From: Clostridia bacterium
GTDB lineage: Bacteria > Bacillota > Clostridia > Oscillospirales > CAG-272
Assembly: GCA_017504405.1 (NCBI GenBank)
Contig: JAFVRG010000002.1
Location: forward strand, 62,001 to 126,000
Length of the DNA: 64,000 bases
Direction: 5' to 3'
Positions 8,974 through 17,029 of the stretch are shown piece after piece. Below the pieces are notes generated by a model that saw only the letters and a list, made by a program, of their open reading frames with translations, did no database searches and was not told the origin of the DNA. Position 1 is the stretch's first letter. Each line of letters starts with the position of its first letter. The translations under genes were made by a program, and so were the position numbers.

Positions 8974-9699
8974 TTATCTCTTTTTCTTTTCCTTTGGGGG
9001 ATTGTTTTTTATGTATTCCTCATACATATCGGGGCGGCGCTCACGTGTCAGCTCGAGCGAGCGCTCGTGCCGCCACTCGGCAATTTTTGCATGGTTTCCC
9101 GATATTAGAACGTCGGGCACCTTTTTGCCCATAAACTCATAGGGTCTTGTATATTGCGGGTATTCGAGCAGCCCTGCGGATATGCTCTCGTCCTCATAGC
9201 ACTGTGCGTCTGGCAAAACGCCCTCAACCATTCTCGAAATGCAATCCACGAGAACGCAGGCAGGCAATTCTCCGCCGCTGAGCACGTAGTCTCCTATGGA
9301 TATTTCCTCATCGACTATCTCGTCGATAATCCTCTGGTCGATGCCCTCATAGTGACCGCAAAGAATTATTATATCATCATACTCACATAGCTCCTTTGCC
9401 CTTGTCTGGGTGAGAACTCTGCCCTTCGGTGACATATATATCACTCTCGTTTTTGCGTCGCTTGGAACGGTGGATAAAATTGCCTTGTAGCACTCGTAAA
9501 TCGGGTCGGTTGCCATCAGCATACCCATGCCGCCGCCGTAGGGGGTGTCATCAACGCTCTTGTGCTTGTTGAAGGCATAGTCACGTATGTTGTGAGTATT
9601 TATTTCGAGGATTTCGTTTTTCTGCGCCCTGCCGATTATGCTTGAATCCAGCATCCCCCTCACCGCATCGGGGAAAAGGGTCATTATATCAAATCTCAT
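8974..9699 (-). CDS. trmD: tRNA (guanine(37)-N(1))-methyltransferase
   Basis: SPOUT-class enzyme that makes m1G37 next to the anticodon and prevents frameshifting. At 241 residues it is typical. The trefoil-knot SAM-binding elements are visible: DDTPYGGGMGMLM around residue 53, IILCGHYEGIDQR near residue 112, and ISIGDYVLSGGELPA. The C-terminal helical domain ends in a basic KEKKKR tail. Its start lies inside the end of rimM (11-base overlap), the conserved rimM-trmD arrangement. Confidence 0.98.
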   Translation of the reverse strand: MRFDIMTLFPDAVRGMLDSSIIGRAQKNEILEINTHNIRDYAFNKHKSVDDTPYGGGMGMLMATDPIYECYKAILSTVPSDAKTRVIYMSPKGRVLTQTRAKELCEYDDIIILCGHYEGIDQRIIDEIVDEEISIGDYVLSGGELPACVLVDCISRMVEGVLPDAQCYEDESISAGLLEYPQYTRPYEFMGKKVPDVLISGNHAKIAEWRHERSLELTRERRPDMYEEYIKNNPPKEKKKR

Positions 9700-10201
9700 C
9701 GAAAAAGCCGGGTATAGGGCGAATGAATACGCCTCGCTCTATATCAATCTCCTTTATAAATTCCTTGACAGCGGGGAAAAGCACGTCGCCGCTATCGGTG
9801 CGCACCGTGTAGATGTACGATGCAGGCGACTGTTGAACGTCGGTCACCCTGCCGTATACACGGCCCGTGTCGGCGTCAATTACGGAAAGCCCGATTATGT
9901 CGGCAAGGAATACCTCGCCCTCGCCCCTCGGAACGCTGTCCCTGTCGGCGTAAACGGTTTTTGTCTTCAAAGCCTCTGCCTTTTCAACCGTGTCGATGCC
10001 GTCGAGCGTGGCTATAACCGTATCCTTATATACCGATGCCTTGATTATCTTGTGCGGCTCGTATCCACCTGCAATTTTCAGGTAAATACAGGGCAGCTTT
10101 GCCAGCACCGAGGGGCTGTTGCAGTAGGATTCGAGCTTCACCGCACCCCTGACACCGTGTGTATTTATTATTTTACCGCATTCAAGGTATAAGTCCTTCA
10201 T
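9689..10201 (-). CDS. rimM: Ribosome maturation factor RimM
   Basis: Assists maturation of the 30S head and binds ribosomal protein S19. The 170 residues contain the RimM N domain (GKIINTHGVRGAVKLESY, residues about 8-25) and the PRC-barrel C domain (GEVFLADIIGLSVID..., ending IPGFFDEI). A GGAGATTTT site precedes the ATG. rpsP, often upstream, is absent; instead a short tandem repeat and a glycosyltransferase lie upstream. Confidence 0.96.
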   Translation of the reverse strand: MKDLYLECGKIINTHGVRGAVKLESYCNSPSVLAKLPCIYLKIAGGYEPHKIIKASVYKDTVIATLDGIDTVEKAEALKTKTVYADRDSVPRGEGEVFLADIIGLSVIDADTGRVYGRVTDVQQSPASYIYTVRTDSGDVLFPAVKEFIKEIDIERGVFIRPIPGFFDEI

Positions 10202-10235
10202 AAAATCTCCGTAAAGTCCGAATCAAAGCTGTATC

Positions 10236-10300
10236 TACGCCTTTTAGAGCCACACTCACGCCTTAGAGCCACACTCACGCCTTAGAGCTGCACTTGCGCC
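10236..10300. repeat. Imperfect tandem repeat, about 3 copies of a 19-21 bp unit
   Basis: The unit ACGCCTTAGAGCCACACTC occurs at about 10237 (with two extra T residues), 10258 and 10277 (diverged, GCTGCACTTG), followed by a partial fourth copy. It sits between rimM and the glycosyltransferase gene. No protein is encoded across it in a convincing frame. Confidence 0.7.
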
Positions 10301-10393
10301 TTTTTAGAATCGGATATGCATCTTTATTTTATTAGTATAGCACATATTTTTAAAAAATTCAACCCCCTTATTATATGCGCAGGTTTGGAACTG

Positions 10394-11491
10394 TTACCCT
10401 CTCTCCCGACACACGAGGGATTCATATACGTCCGTGTATTCTTCTGCCATTCTATCGGGGGTGAAATGCGAGAGGTAGCGTGCCCTTGCGCCTGCCGAGA
10501 GTGAGTCCAAGCGGTGGGGATTTTCTTTAAGCGACAGAATGGCATCTGCAAGCGCCCCTGCATCCCTTGCAGGAAATATTATGCCGCTTCCCTCGTCTAT
10601 CATATCTGGGTTGCCGCCGAAATCGCTGACAATACAGGGAACTCCGAGGCTCATTGCCTCGGATAGGGCAAGGCAGGAGGTTTCCGTGCCAAAGGAGGCG
10701 CTTATCACAACGTCAAAAATGTTGAGGTATCTGTATACGTCCTGGCAAAAGCCTAAGAAACGCACACAGTCAACCCCCTGTGCATAATCTCGCAGCTCAC
10801 TCTCCGCAGAGCCACTGCCAAGAAAGAAAAATTTTATCCCCCTGTCGCACAAGAGCCTTGCGGCATCAATAACCGTTTTGTGTCCCTTGTATTCTTCAAG
10901 TCGAGCTATCATTCCTACGCATAGCTCCCCACGCCTTATACCAAGGCTCTCTTTGAGCGCCCTCTTTTCATTCTCGCCAATTTCCTTTTGCGGAAGCGAT
11001 GCGTTTATTATTACACGGATTTTGCTTTCATCAACGCCCATTGAGAGCAGATTTTCCTTTGCCGCCTCTGCCGTTGCGATGCAAAAATCGGTATATTTTC
11101 CGTAAACTCTCGAATTTATCTGCCGAAACGGAAATTTGTTCATAATCTTAGGCTCGAATGCGCAATGCCGTGTCATGACGGTTGTTTTGCCGAGCATTTT
11201 CGCTCCTATACGTGCAGAGGTTGCACCGTGAGTGTGAACTATATCGCACGGGATTTTTGAAATCGCTTTTTTATACTTGAAAATGTCGGGAATATGCAGA
11301 GAGCTATCTCCCTTCACGTTTGTTTCATAAACGGGGCATAGCGGCGAGAGGATGGGTGCGAGGGCACTCCCCTTCGGTAGCAATACCGCCGAGGATATTA
11401 CCTCTTTATCAAGCGATAAAAGCAGATTTTTTAGCAAAATTCCCGCCCCTCCGATATTTGTGTCGGTGATTATATGAAGAACTTTTATCAT
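10394..11491 (-). CDS. Glycosyltransferase family 4 protein
   Basis: A 365-residue GT-B-fold glycosyltransferase, probably for a cell-surface glycan. The N-terminal Rossmann domain begins MIKVLHIITDTNIGGAG; the C-terminal domain carries the GT4 hallmarks GMIARLEEYKGHKTVIDAA and SEAMSLGVPCIVSDFGGNPDMI, with the acidic ExxxxxxxE-type motif of donor binding. The start is placed at the ATG at 11491, behind an AGAGG site; a longer frame upstream lacks family similarity. Acceptor and donor sugars are unknown. It stands alone between rimM and tadA. Confidence 0.9.
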   Translation of the reverse strand: MIKVLHIITDTNIGGAGILLKNLLLSLDKEVISSAVLLPKGSALAPILSPLCPVYETNVKGDSSLHIPDIFKYKKAISKIPCDIVHTHGATSARIGAKMLGKTTVMTRHCAFEPKIMNKFPFRQINSRVYGKYTDFCIATAEAAKENLLSMGVDESKIRVIINASLPQKEIGENEKRALKESLGIRRGELCVGMIARLEEYKGHKTVIDAARLLCDRGIKFFFLGSGSAESELRDYAQGVDCVRFLGFCQDVYRYLNIFDVVISASFGTETSCLALSEAMSLGVPCIVSDFGGNPDMIDEGSGIIFPARDAGALADAILSLKENPHRLDSLSAGARARYLSHFTPDRMAEEYTDVYESLVCRERG

Positions 11492-11658
11492 AAAAACCTC
11501 TTTTGCAAATGTAAACATATATTTACATTTAACCGTTTTAACCCTGTTTTTTAGAACAAAAATGGCGCAAAACCGCAAAAACATTCCGAAAAACGGAGCA
11601 AATGCAGTATTGCACCCTTTATTTTAGCTTGACCTGTTTTGACTTTCAGGGCTTTGTG

Positions 11659-12117
11659 CTATTTTTTGCGTTTTTGCCTGAAATATTCACCGAGTATGCC
11701 CTTACATTCATCGGAAAGGCAACCGCCCTCGCTCACTACCCTGTGATTGAGCCTTAACTCGCTTGCATTTATGACAGAGCCAAAGCCACCCGACTTCTCA
11801 TCGTATGCGCCGAATACGACACGGTTAATTCTCGCATTGACAATTGCCCCTGCACACATTATGCACGGCTCGAGAGTAACGTAGAGCGTGCAGTCGGGCA
11901 GACGCCAGCCGCCGAGCGTGCGGCACGCATTCTCTATTGCGATAATTTCCGCATGCTTTGTTGCGCATTTTTCGGTTTCCCTCATATTGTGAGCCGAGGC
12001 TATTATTTCCTCGTTATGCACTATGAGTGCGCCGACAGGCACCTCGTCGAGCTCTGCCGCCTGCTTTGCAAGGGAGAGGCACTTTTTCATATATTCAACG
12101 TCCTTTTCGTCTATCAC
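11659..12117 (-). CDS. tadA: tRNA-specific adenosine deaminase
   Basis: Zinc enzyme that converts A34 to inosine in the wobble position of tRNA-Arg(ACG). The 152 residues contain the catalytic HAEIIAIENAC and the zinc-binding PCIMCAGAI motifs, and the EVPVGALIV strand typical of TadA. I keep the GTG start at 12117 because the family extends to this point (IDEKDVEYMKKCLSLA); an ATG at 12090 is the alternative. Convergent or divergent neighbours are not in the same operon. Confidence 0.95.
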   Translation of the reverse strand: MIDEKDVEYMKKCLSLAKQAAELDEVPVGALIVHNEEIIASAHNMRETEKCATKHAEIIAIENACRTLGGWRLPDCTLYVTLEPCIMCAGAIVNARINRVVFGAYDEKSGGFGSVINASELRLNHRVVSEGGCLSDECKGILGEYFRQKRKK

Positions 12118-12191
12118 GGTACGGCAACGCTCCTTTTCGGTATTTTACAGTTAAATGATACCGCAAAAGCGAGGAATAGTCAAGAAAAAGA

Positions 12192-12220
12192 TTGACACAA
12201 ACTTATGTTTATGTTAAAAT
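12192..12220 (+). promoter_or_regulatory. Sigma-A promoter of the esterase gene
   Basis: TTGACA (12192-12197), 17-base spacer, TAAAAT (12215-12220), then GGAGAAAGAAAT before the ATG at 12246. Confidence 0.8.
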
Positions 12221-12245
12221 AACAAAAAAACACGGAGAAAGAAAT

Positions 12246-12908
12246 ATGAAGACACTTGAATTCCAGGCTAAGGGTGAGGAATACGGCTACTTAGTATATC
12301 TTCCCAACAATTACGACGAAAATAAGCTATATCCCCTCATAGTTTCCCTGCACGGTGCAGGCGAGCGAGGAAACGGCAGCAGCGAATTGCGTGTTCTTGA
12401 AAAGATAGGCTATTCCAGATATTTTAAGGAAGGGCTTTTAGAGGTGGATGCGATAGTTGTAACGCCCCAGTGCCCCCAGGGAACAGTATGGAATCAGCAC
12501 GTATTCAAGGTAAAGGCATTCATTGATAAAATCATATCCGAATACAACGTAGACGAAAACAGAGTCAGCCTTACGGGTATGTCCATGGGCGGCTTTGGCA
12601 CCTGGGAAATGGCAATGACGTTTCCCGATATGTTCTCGGCAATTGCTCCTGTATGCGGCGGCGGTATGGCGTGGAGAGCGCCCGCCCTCAAGGGTATGCC
12701 CGTGTGGGCATTCCACGGCGATGCTGACGGAACGGTCAATATCTCCAATTCGGTTGAAATGGTAAATGCGGCGAGGTATTACTCCGCAAACGTAAAATTC
12801 ACCGTATTCAACGGAGTCGGTCATAACTCCTGGGACGGAGCATATCTCGACACGACGGTGTCCGAGTGGCTGATTTCACACGATAGGCGGATAAGATTTG
12901 AAAAGTGA
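12246..12908 (+). CDS. Alpha/beta-hydrolase, carboxylesterase / phospholipase-like (CE1-like)
   Basis: A 220-residue cytoplasmic serine hydrolase with no signal peptide. The oxyanion strand LIVSLHGAGERG is followed by the nucleophile elbow GMSMGGFGTWEMA (Ser near residue 116), an acidic residue in AFHGDADGTVN and the catalytic His in NGVGHNSWDG. This triad layout is that of predicted peptidase or feruloyl-esterase-like hydrolases. The ATG at 12246 has a GGAGAAAG site; the frame is open further upstream but includes the promoter. It is a single-gene unit with its own promoter and a strong terminator. Substrate unknown. Confidence 0.88.
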   Translation: MKTLEFQAKGEEYGYLVYLPNNYDENKLYPLIVSLHGAGERGNGSSELRVLEKIGYSRYFKEGLLEVDAIVVTPQCPQGTVWNQHVFKVKAFIDKIISEYNVDENRVSLTGMSMGGFGTWEMAMTFPDMFSAIAPVCGGGMAWRAPALKGMPVWAFHGDADGTVNISNSVEMVNAARYYSANVKFTVFNGVGHNSWDGAYLDTTVSEWLISHDRRIRFEK

Positions 12909-12913
12909 AAAAA

Positions 12914-12946
12914 CGGCAGAGAATTTTCTGTTCTCTGCCGTTTTTT
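12914..12946. terminator. Strong bidirectional terminator
   Basis: CGGCAGAGAA / TTCTCTGCCG form a perfect 10-bp stem with a 7-base loop, flanked by A-run and T-run, so it can stop both the esterase transcript (+) and the 60-residue gene (-). Confidence 0.93.
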
Positions 12947-12964
12947 CATAGTGTGCGGCTGCTT

Positions 12965-13147
12965 TCACTTTTTGCTCTTTTCCTCTTCCTTCTTTTCAGG
13001 AGCAGTTGCCAAAAAACTCCCACAACCGTCGCCGTGCTGATTATTGGTAGCGCCCCTAATCGGGTTGAAATTTCCAACAACCATCTCGGTGTGCGCACGG
13101 TTGGGGGGTAGTACGACCCTTTTGCCATCTTTTTTATCACCCTTCAT
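12965..13147 (-). CDS. Small basic orphan protein, 60 residues
   Basis: I do not recognise this gene. It encodes a 60-residue hydrophilic protein starting MKGDKKDGKR, with a central Gly/Asn-rich stretch (GNFNPIRGATNNQHGDG) holding a single Cys, and a highly charged tail (EKKEEEKSKK). No signal peptide or membrane helix. Support for being real: a strong ribosome binding site (GAGGTGATTTTATG) and a terminator at its end. Overlapping frames on both strands lack such a site. A weak promoter may lie near 13160-13190. Confidence 0.55.
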   Translation of the reverse strand: MKGDKKDGKRVVLPPNRAHTEMVVGNFNPIRGATNNQHGDGCGSFLATAPEKKEEEKSKK

Positions 13148-13202
13148 AAAATCACCTCGACACTATTTTTTACAAAAAAGCTCGGAGTTATTCACAAATT
13201 AA

Positions 13203-13234
13203 GAAAGACGGAGCATTTTTTGCTCCGCCTTTTT
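13203..13234 (-). terminator. Terminator after the SGNH hydrolase gene
   Basis: CGGAGCA / TGCTCCG stem with a 5-base loop flanked by A and T runs, immediately after the stop codon at 13237; works best on the minus strand. Confidence 0.75.
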
Positions 13235-13236
13235 CA

Positions 13237-14346
13237 TTATTTCAAAATTATCTTTTCGTCGGATATAGTTTTGAGAACTCTTTTCGCCATTGACAAAAAT
13301 CCGATGTCGGTCGGGTGTATTCCGTCAACGGTTGACAATTCTCGGTATTTATCCTCAAACAGCTCGTGACCGTCTATAAAATACACGTTTTTGTCCCCAC
13401 TCGCAATTGCGCTCTCATAGGTTTCTCTCACTATTGACGTGCGCTCCGCCTTGTCGGGGTGCCTGTCTCTGTCGGGACGTGACATCATAATTATCGGCAG
13501 GCTTGGGTGGGCTGCACGGATTTTTTCAAACATAGGCTTATGCGTTTTGCGTAAAAACTCCGCGCTCGGTGCATTGTGGTCGTAATCGTAGACGAATAGG
13601 CTCATATCGAGCGATGCTATATAATCGGTTATCGCCGCCTCCCCACGTGCGTTGCCTGAAAAACCGAGGTTGATAAAATCCGAATCGAGCTCGCCTGCAA
13701 CAATAGCACAGTAGCACGTGCTCGGTCTGGTAGCGGCGCACCCCTGCGTGATTGACGAGCCGTAAAACACAATGGGGGTCTTGTGTGAATACTGACCGCC
13801 CTCGGCAATTTTTGCATCGGGGGCAACGCCGATTTCCATACTGTCAACGCTGGAATAGAGGGGCATATAAACTGTTATATCCCTCATGCCGTCCTCTGTG
13901 GGTGCGGGTAAAGCAAAGGTCGACATAGCGCAGAATACGGGCTCAACGCTGAAAACAGGTGTAAAACCGTCGTAGCCTATGGGAGGAAACAGCGCACGCT
14001 CGTGATAACCGTCGGCGTAAACGTCAAAGCCGAGCGAGCCCGCCATAGCCTCGTGCGGCATTACGCTCGAATGCCCCATTTTTGCTCTCACGGATATGTA
14101 TGGCGAATCGGTTTTAAAGCGCACACGCCCACCTGTGGTGTTGGCGTGATGAAAATGCGCTCCGTCACTCATACCCTTGGCAACACTCTCGGGGATTCTC
14201 CTGAATACAGGCTCGGTCAGAGGCTCGTAAAGTCCGTATATTTTAAACGGAGGCTTGCGCACGTCGTAAAAGACGGTATCCTCTTTCTGACCCTTGGGTA
14301 TTATGAGATTTTTGTCGGCGGTTGCCGACGAGAGCTTCTTTTCCAT
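13237..14346 (-). CDS. SGNH/GDSL-family hydrolase with N-terminal beta-rich domain
   Basis: A 369-residue two-domain protein without a signal peptide. Residues about 1-185 form a beta-rich domain like that found in front of SGNH_hydro_3 enzymes. The catalytic domain follows with block I GSSITQG (nucleophile Ser, near residue 195), block II/III FINLGFSGNARGE and block V DGIHPTDIGF with the catalytic Asp-His. Such proteins are often carbohydrate or acyl esterases. The start at 14346 is preceded by AAGGGGGTG; the frame extends upstream through a palindrome and is probably not coding there. It is divergent from deoC, sharing the intergenic region with a 16-bp inverted repeat. Confidence 0.85.
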   Translation of the reverse strand: MEKKLSSATADKNLIIPKGQKEDTVFYDVRKPPFKIYGLYEPLTEPVFRRIPESVAKGMSDGAHFHHANTTGGRVRFKTDSPYISVRAKMGHSSVMPHEAMAGSLGFDVYADGYHERALFPPIGYDGFTPVFSVEPVFCAMSTFALPAPTEDGMRDITVYMPLYSSVDSMEIGVAPDAKIAEGGQYSHKTPIVFYGSSITQGCAATRPSTCYCAIVAGELDSDFINLGFSGNARGEAAITDYIASLDMSLFVYDYDHNAPSAEFLRKTHKPMFEKIRAAHPSLPIIMMSRPDRDRHPDKAERTSIVRETYESAIASGDKNVYFIDGHELFEDKYRELSTVDGIHPTDIGFLSMAKRVLKTISDEKIILK

Positions 14347-14381
14347 AGCAAACACCCCCTTGGTTTTATCCATTTTATCAC

Positions 14382-14397
14382 ACCTGTGTGCACAGGT
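14382..14397. promoter_or_regulatory. Inverted repeat, possible operator between SGNH hydrolase and deoC
   Basis: ACCTGTG-TG-CACAGGT: 7-bp perfect arms with a 2-base centre, 22 bases upstream of the deoC -35 box and 35 bases upstream of the divergent start codon. Its position suggests a repressor or activator site; the cognate factor is not in the window. Confidence 0.5.
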
Positions 14398-14418
14398 CAA
14401 TAATTTTTTTCGCTTTTG

Positions 14419-14447
14419 TTGAATTTATAATTCAAAAATGGTATAAT
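14419..14447 (+). promoter_or_regulatory. Sigma-A promoter of the deoC-cdd-pdp operon
   Basis: TTGAAT (14419-14424), 17-base spacer, TATAAT (14442-14447). A second small inverted repeat GAATT-TAT-AATTC (14421-14433) overlaps the -35 region and could bind a regulator. Confidence 0.85.
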
Positions 14448-14477
14448 GTTTTAAAGATATACTCGGAGGAGGCTCGT

Positions 14478-15173
14478 ATGGAAACAGAAGAAATACTCAG
14501 CAGGTGCGACCACACGCTCCTGTCGCAGAGCGCAACATGGAAGGAAATGAAAGAGGTGTGCGACGACGGAATGAGGTACAAAACCGCATCGGTTTGTATC
14601 CCCCCTGCATTTGTAAAAAGGGCGAAGGAGTACGTGGGCGACAGGCTCGCTATATGTACGGTTATCGGCTTTCCCAACGGATACAGCACAACCGAGGTAA
14701 AATGCTTTGAGGCGGAAAATGCGGTTGAAAACGGTGCAGACGAGATAGATATGGTTATAAATATTGGTGAGCTTCGTGCCAAAAATACCGAATACGTGGA
14801 AAATGAAATAGCGAGGGTTAAAGAGGCGTGCAAGGGCAGAATTTTAAAGGTTATAATTGAGACCTGTCTCCTCACCGATGAGGAGAAAATCGCAATGTGC
14901 GAAATCGTCGCACGGGCGGGAGCCGATTATATAAAAACCTCTACAGGCTTTTCGAGCGGCGGCGCAACGAGAGAGGACGTGGCTCTCATGCGTGAGCATA
15001 CGCCGAGCTATGTAAAGGTAAAGGCGGCGGGCGGAATATCCGACCTTGCCGATGCAATTGATTTCATAGCCCTTGGCGCAGATAGGCTCGGCACGAGCAG
15101 AGTGGTCAAGGCGGTAAAAATGCAGACGGAGGCGCAAAATGGAGAAATTAACTCTGATAAAAGCAGCTATTGA
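14478..15173 (+). CDS. deoC: Deoxyribose-phosphate aldolase
   Basis: Class I aldolase that splits 2-deoxyribose 5-phosphate into acetaldehyde and glyceraldehyde 3-phosphate, the last step of deoxynucleoside breakdown. The 231 residues form a TIM barrel: CDHTLL at the N terminus, the Schiff-base lysine in YIKTSTGFSSGGAT and the second active-site lysine in VKVKAAGGI. ATG 14478 follows GGAGGAGG; the longer frame upstream crosses the promoter. First gene of deoC-cdd-pdp; the stop lies 35 bases inside cdd. Confidence 0.97.
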   Translation: METEEILSRCDHTLLSQSATWKEMKEVCDDGMRYKTASVCIPPAFVKRAKEYVGDRLAICTVIGFPNGYSTTEVKCFEAENAVENGADEIDMVINIGELRAKNTEYVENEIARVKEACKGRILKVIIETCLLTDEEKIAMCEIVARAGADYIKTSTGFSSGGATREDVALMREHTPSYVKVKAAGGISDLADAIDFIALGADRLGTSRVVKAVKMQTEAQNGEINSDKSSY

Positions 15174-15534
15174 GGCGAGAAAAAATGCGTATGCCCCTTA
15201 TTCGGGCTTTTCTGTGGGTGCGGCGATTTTGTGCGAAAACGGGCAGATTTATACGGGCTGTAACGTGGAAAACAGCGCATACGGGGAAACTCTGTGCGCC
15301 GAGCGTGTTGCTTTCGGAAAGGCGATAAGCGAGGGCGAGCGCAGCTTTGTCGCAATAGCAATTGTCGGCGGAAAGGACAGTGTAGATACCCCCTGTATGC
15401 CCTGCGGCTCTTGCAGACAGGCTATGGCTGAGCTCTGCAAAAAGGACTTTAAAATCATTCTCAAAAACGGCGACGGGGTGGCACAGTACACCCTCTCCGA
15501 GCTTTTGCCCCACGCATTCGGAATTGAGGTGTAA
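15139..15534 (+). CDS. cdd: Cytidine deaminase
   Basis: Zinc-dependent deaminase of cytidine and deoxycytidine, feeding uridine or deoxyuridine to the phosphorylase encoded next. At 131 residues it is the short homotetrameric type. Motifs: APYSGFSVGAA, the catalytic CAERVAF (the C-A-E motif) and the zinc ligands in PCMPCGSCRQAM. The start overlaps the deoC end by 35 bases, so the two are translationally coupled. Confidence 0.97.
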   Translation: MEKLTLIKAAIEARKNAYAPYSGFSVGAAILCENGQIYTGCNVENSAYGETLCAERVAFGKAISEGERSFVAIAIVGGKDSVDTPCMPCGSCRQAMAELCKKDFKIILKNGDGVAQYTLSELLPHAFGIEV

Positions 15535-15538
15535 AACA

Positions 15539-16840
15539 GTGCGTGCCTACGATATTATCAAAAAGAAAAGAGACGGACAGAAGCTTTCCGATGAGGAAAT
15601 ACGGTTTTTCATAAACGGATATACGGTGGGGGAGATTCCCGATTATCAGGCGGCGGCGCTTTGCATGGCTATATATTTCAGAGGAATGGACGGGGCGGAA
15701 ACGCTCTCGCTCACTCTCGCTATGCGTGATTCGGGCGAGATAACCGATTTGTCGGGCGTTGGCGGCGTGCGTGTTGATAAGCATTCAACGGGCGGCGTGG
15801 GTGATAAGACCAGCCTCGTCGTTGCGCCGATAGTGGCATCTCTCGGACTCACCGTTGCGAAGATGAGCGGCAGAGGACTCGGTCATACGGGCGGTACGGT
15901 GGATAAGCTCGAATCTATCCCCGGCTTTTGTGTCGATATGCCACGCTCGGAATTCGAGAGAATTGCCAATCAGACGAAAATCGCAATAGTCGGACAGAGC
16001 GCCGAGCTTGCCCCTGCGGATAAGCTTTTGTACGCTCTGCGTGACGTGACGGCAACGGTTGACAGTATACCGCTGATAGCGTCGAGCATAATGAGCAAAA
16101 AGCTGGCGGCTAACGACGACTGTATAGTCCTCGACGTAAAAACAGGCAGCGGCTCGTTTATGAAAACCGAGGAAAAGAGCCGTGAGCTCGCAAAAACTAT
16201 GGTTGAAATAGGTAAGGGAGCGGGGAAGAAAACCGTTGCCCTCATTACCGATATGGATAAGCCCCTCGGATATGCAATAGGAAACTCGCTTGAGGTTATC
16301 GAGGCGATAGAAACTCTGAAGGGAAACGGTCCTGCGGACCTGCAGGAGCTGTGCATAGCCCTCGCCGCCGAGATGCTCCTCCTTGCCGATAAAGGTGATG
16401 AGAGGGAGTGCCGAGAAATGGCGGAGCGTGCGCTCTCTGACGGCTCGGCTCTCGCAAAATTCAAGGAAATGGTAGCGGCGCAGGGCGGTGATGCCTCGGT
16501 TGCAGATGACACCTCAAGGCTTCCGACTGCTCCCTATTCACTTGATGTAATGAGCGAGCGTGACGGCTATATATCCGAGGTGGATACCGAGGGATACGGT
16601 CTTTGCGCTCTTGCGCTTGGCGCAGGAAGGAATAAAAAAGAGGATAAAATAGATTTGTCGGCAGGCATCATCCTCAAAAGAAAAACGGGTGATAGGGTAT
16701 CACGGGGCGAGGTTATAGCTACCCTCTATTCCTCCGATGCTCACAGGTGCGAGAGTGTGGCAAAGCGCCTGCTCAGCTATACCGCTATATCCGATGCGCC
16801 CCCGACACCGTCCGCACAGCTAATAGACGTTGTCAGGTAA
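15539..16840 (+). CDS. pdp: Pyrimidine-nucleoside phosphorylase
   Basis: Phosphorolyses uridine, deoxyuridine and thymidine to base plus (deoxy)ribose 1-phosphate. 433 residues: N-terminal helical domain (VRAYDIIKKKRDG), glycosyltransferase domain with the phosphate-binding KHSTGGVGDKTSL and the hallmark MSGRGLGHTGGTVDKLES, and a C-terminal PYNP domain ending LSYTAIS. I place the start at the GTG at 15539, with GAGGTG seven bases upstream overlapping the cdd stop; a TTG at 15524 is less likely. Last gene of the salvage operon. A deoB-type phosphopentomutase is not in the window. Confidence 0.96.
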   Translation: MRAYDIIKKKRDGQKLSDEEIRFFINGYTVGEIPDYQAAALCMAIYFRGMDGAETLSLTLAMRDSGEITDLSGVGGVRVDKHSTGGVGDKTSLVVAPIVASLGLTVAKMSGRGLGHTGGTVDKLESIPGFCVDMPRSEFERIANQTKIAIVGQSAELAPADKLLYALRDVTATVDSIPLIASSIMSKKLAANDDCIVLDVKTGSGSFMKTEEKSRELAKTMVEIGKGAGKKTVALITDMDKPLGYAIGNSLEVIEAIETLKGNGPADLQELCIALAAEMLLLADKGDERECREMAERALSDGSALAKFKEMVAAQGGDASVADDTSRLPTAPYSLDVMSERDGYISEVDTEGYGLCALALGAGRNKKEDKIDLSAGIILKRKTGDRVSRGEVIATLYSSDAHRCESVAKRLLSYTAISDAPPTPSAQLIDVVR

Positions 16841-16906
16841 CCTGACTGCAAATTGTGAACAAATTGTAAATATTGCCTTGTTTATAACAATATAAATATA
16901 TTTTAA

Positions 16907-16935
16907 TGGACATTTGGAAAAAAATGTGTTAAAAT
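16907..16935 (+). promoter_or_regulatory. Probable promoter of ppdK
   Basis: TGGACA (16907-16912), 17-base spacer, TAAAAT (16930-16935). It leaves a leader of about 90 bases with a hairpin. Confidence 0.7.
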
Positions 16936-16954
16936 GTTGGGTGGAAATTCGGCA

Positions 16955-16973
16955 GGCGCAGTTTTTCTGCGCC
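16955..16973 (+). other. Leader hairpin upstream of ppdK
   Basis: GGCGCAG-TTTTT-CTGCGCC, a perfect 7-bp stem with a 5-base loop in the predicted 5' leader. No T-run follows, so it is not a terminator in the plus direction; it may stabilise the message. Confidence 0.55.
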
Positions 16974-17029
16974 AAAACGTCATTTTTCGTAACAAAAAAT
17001 AAAAAAATATATATTTCAGGAGGAAAGAA

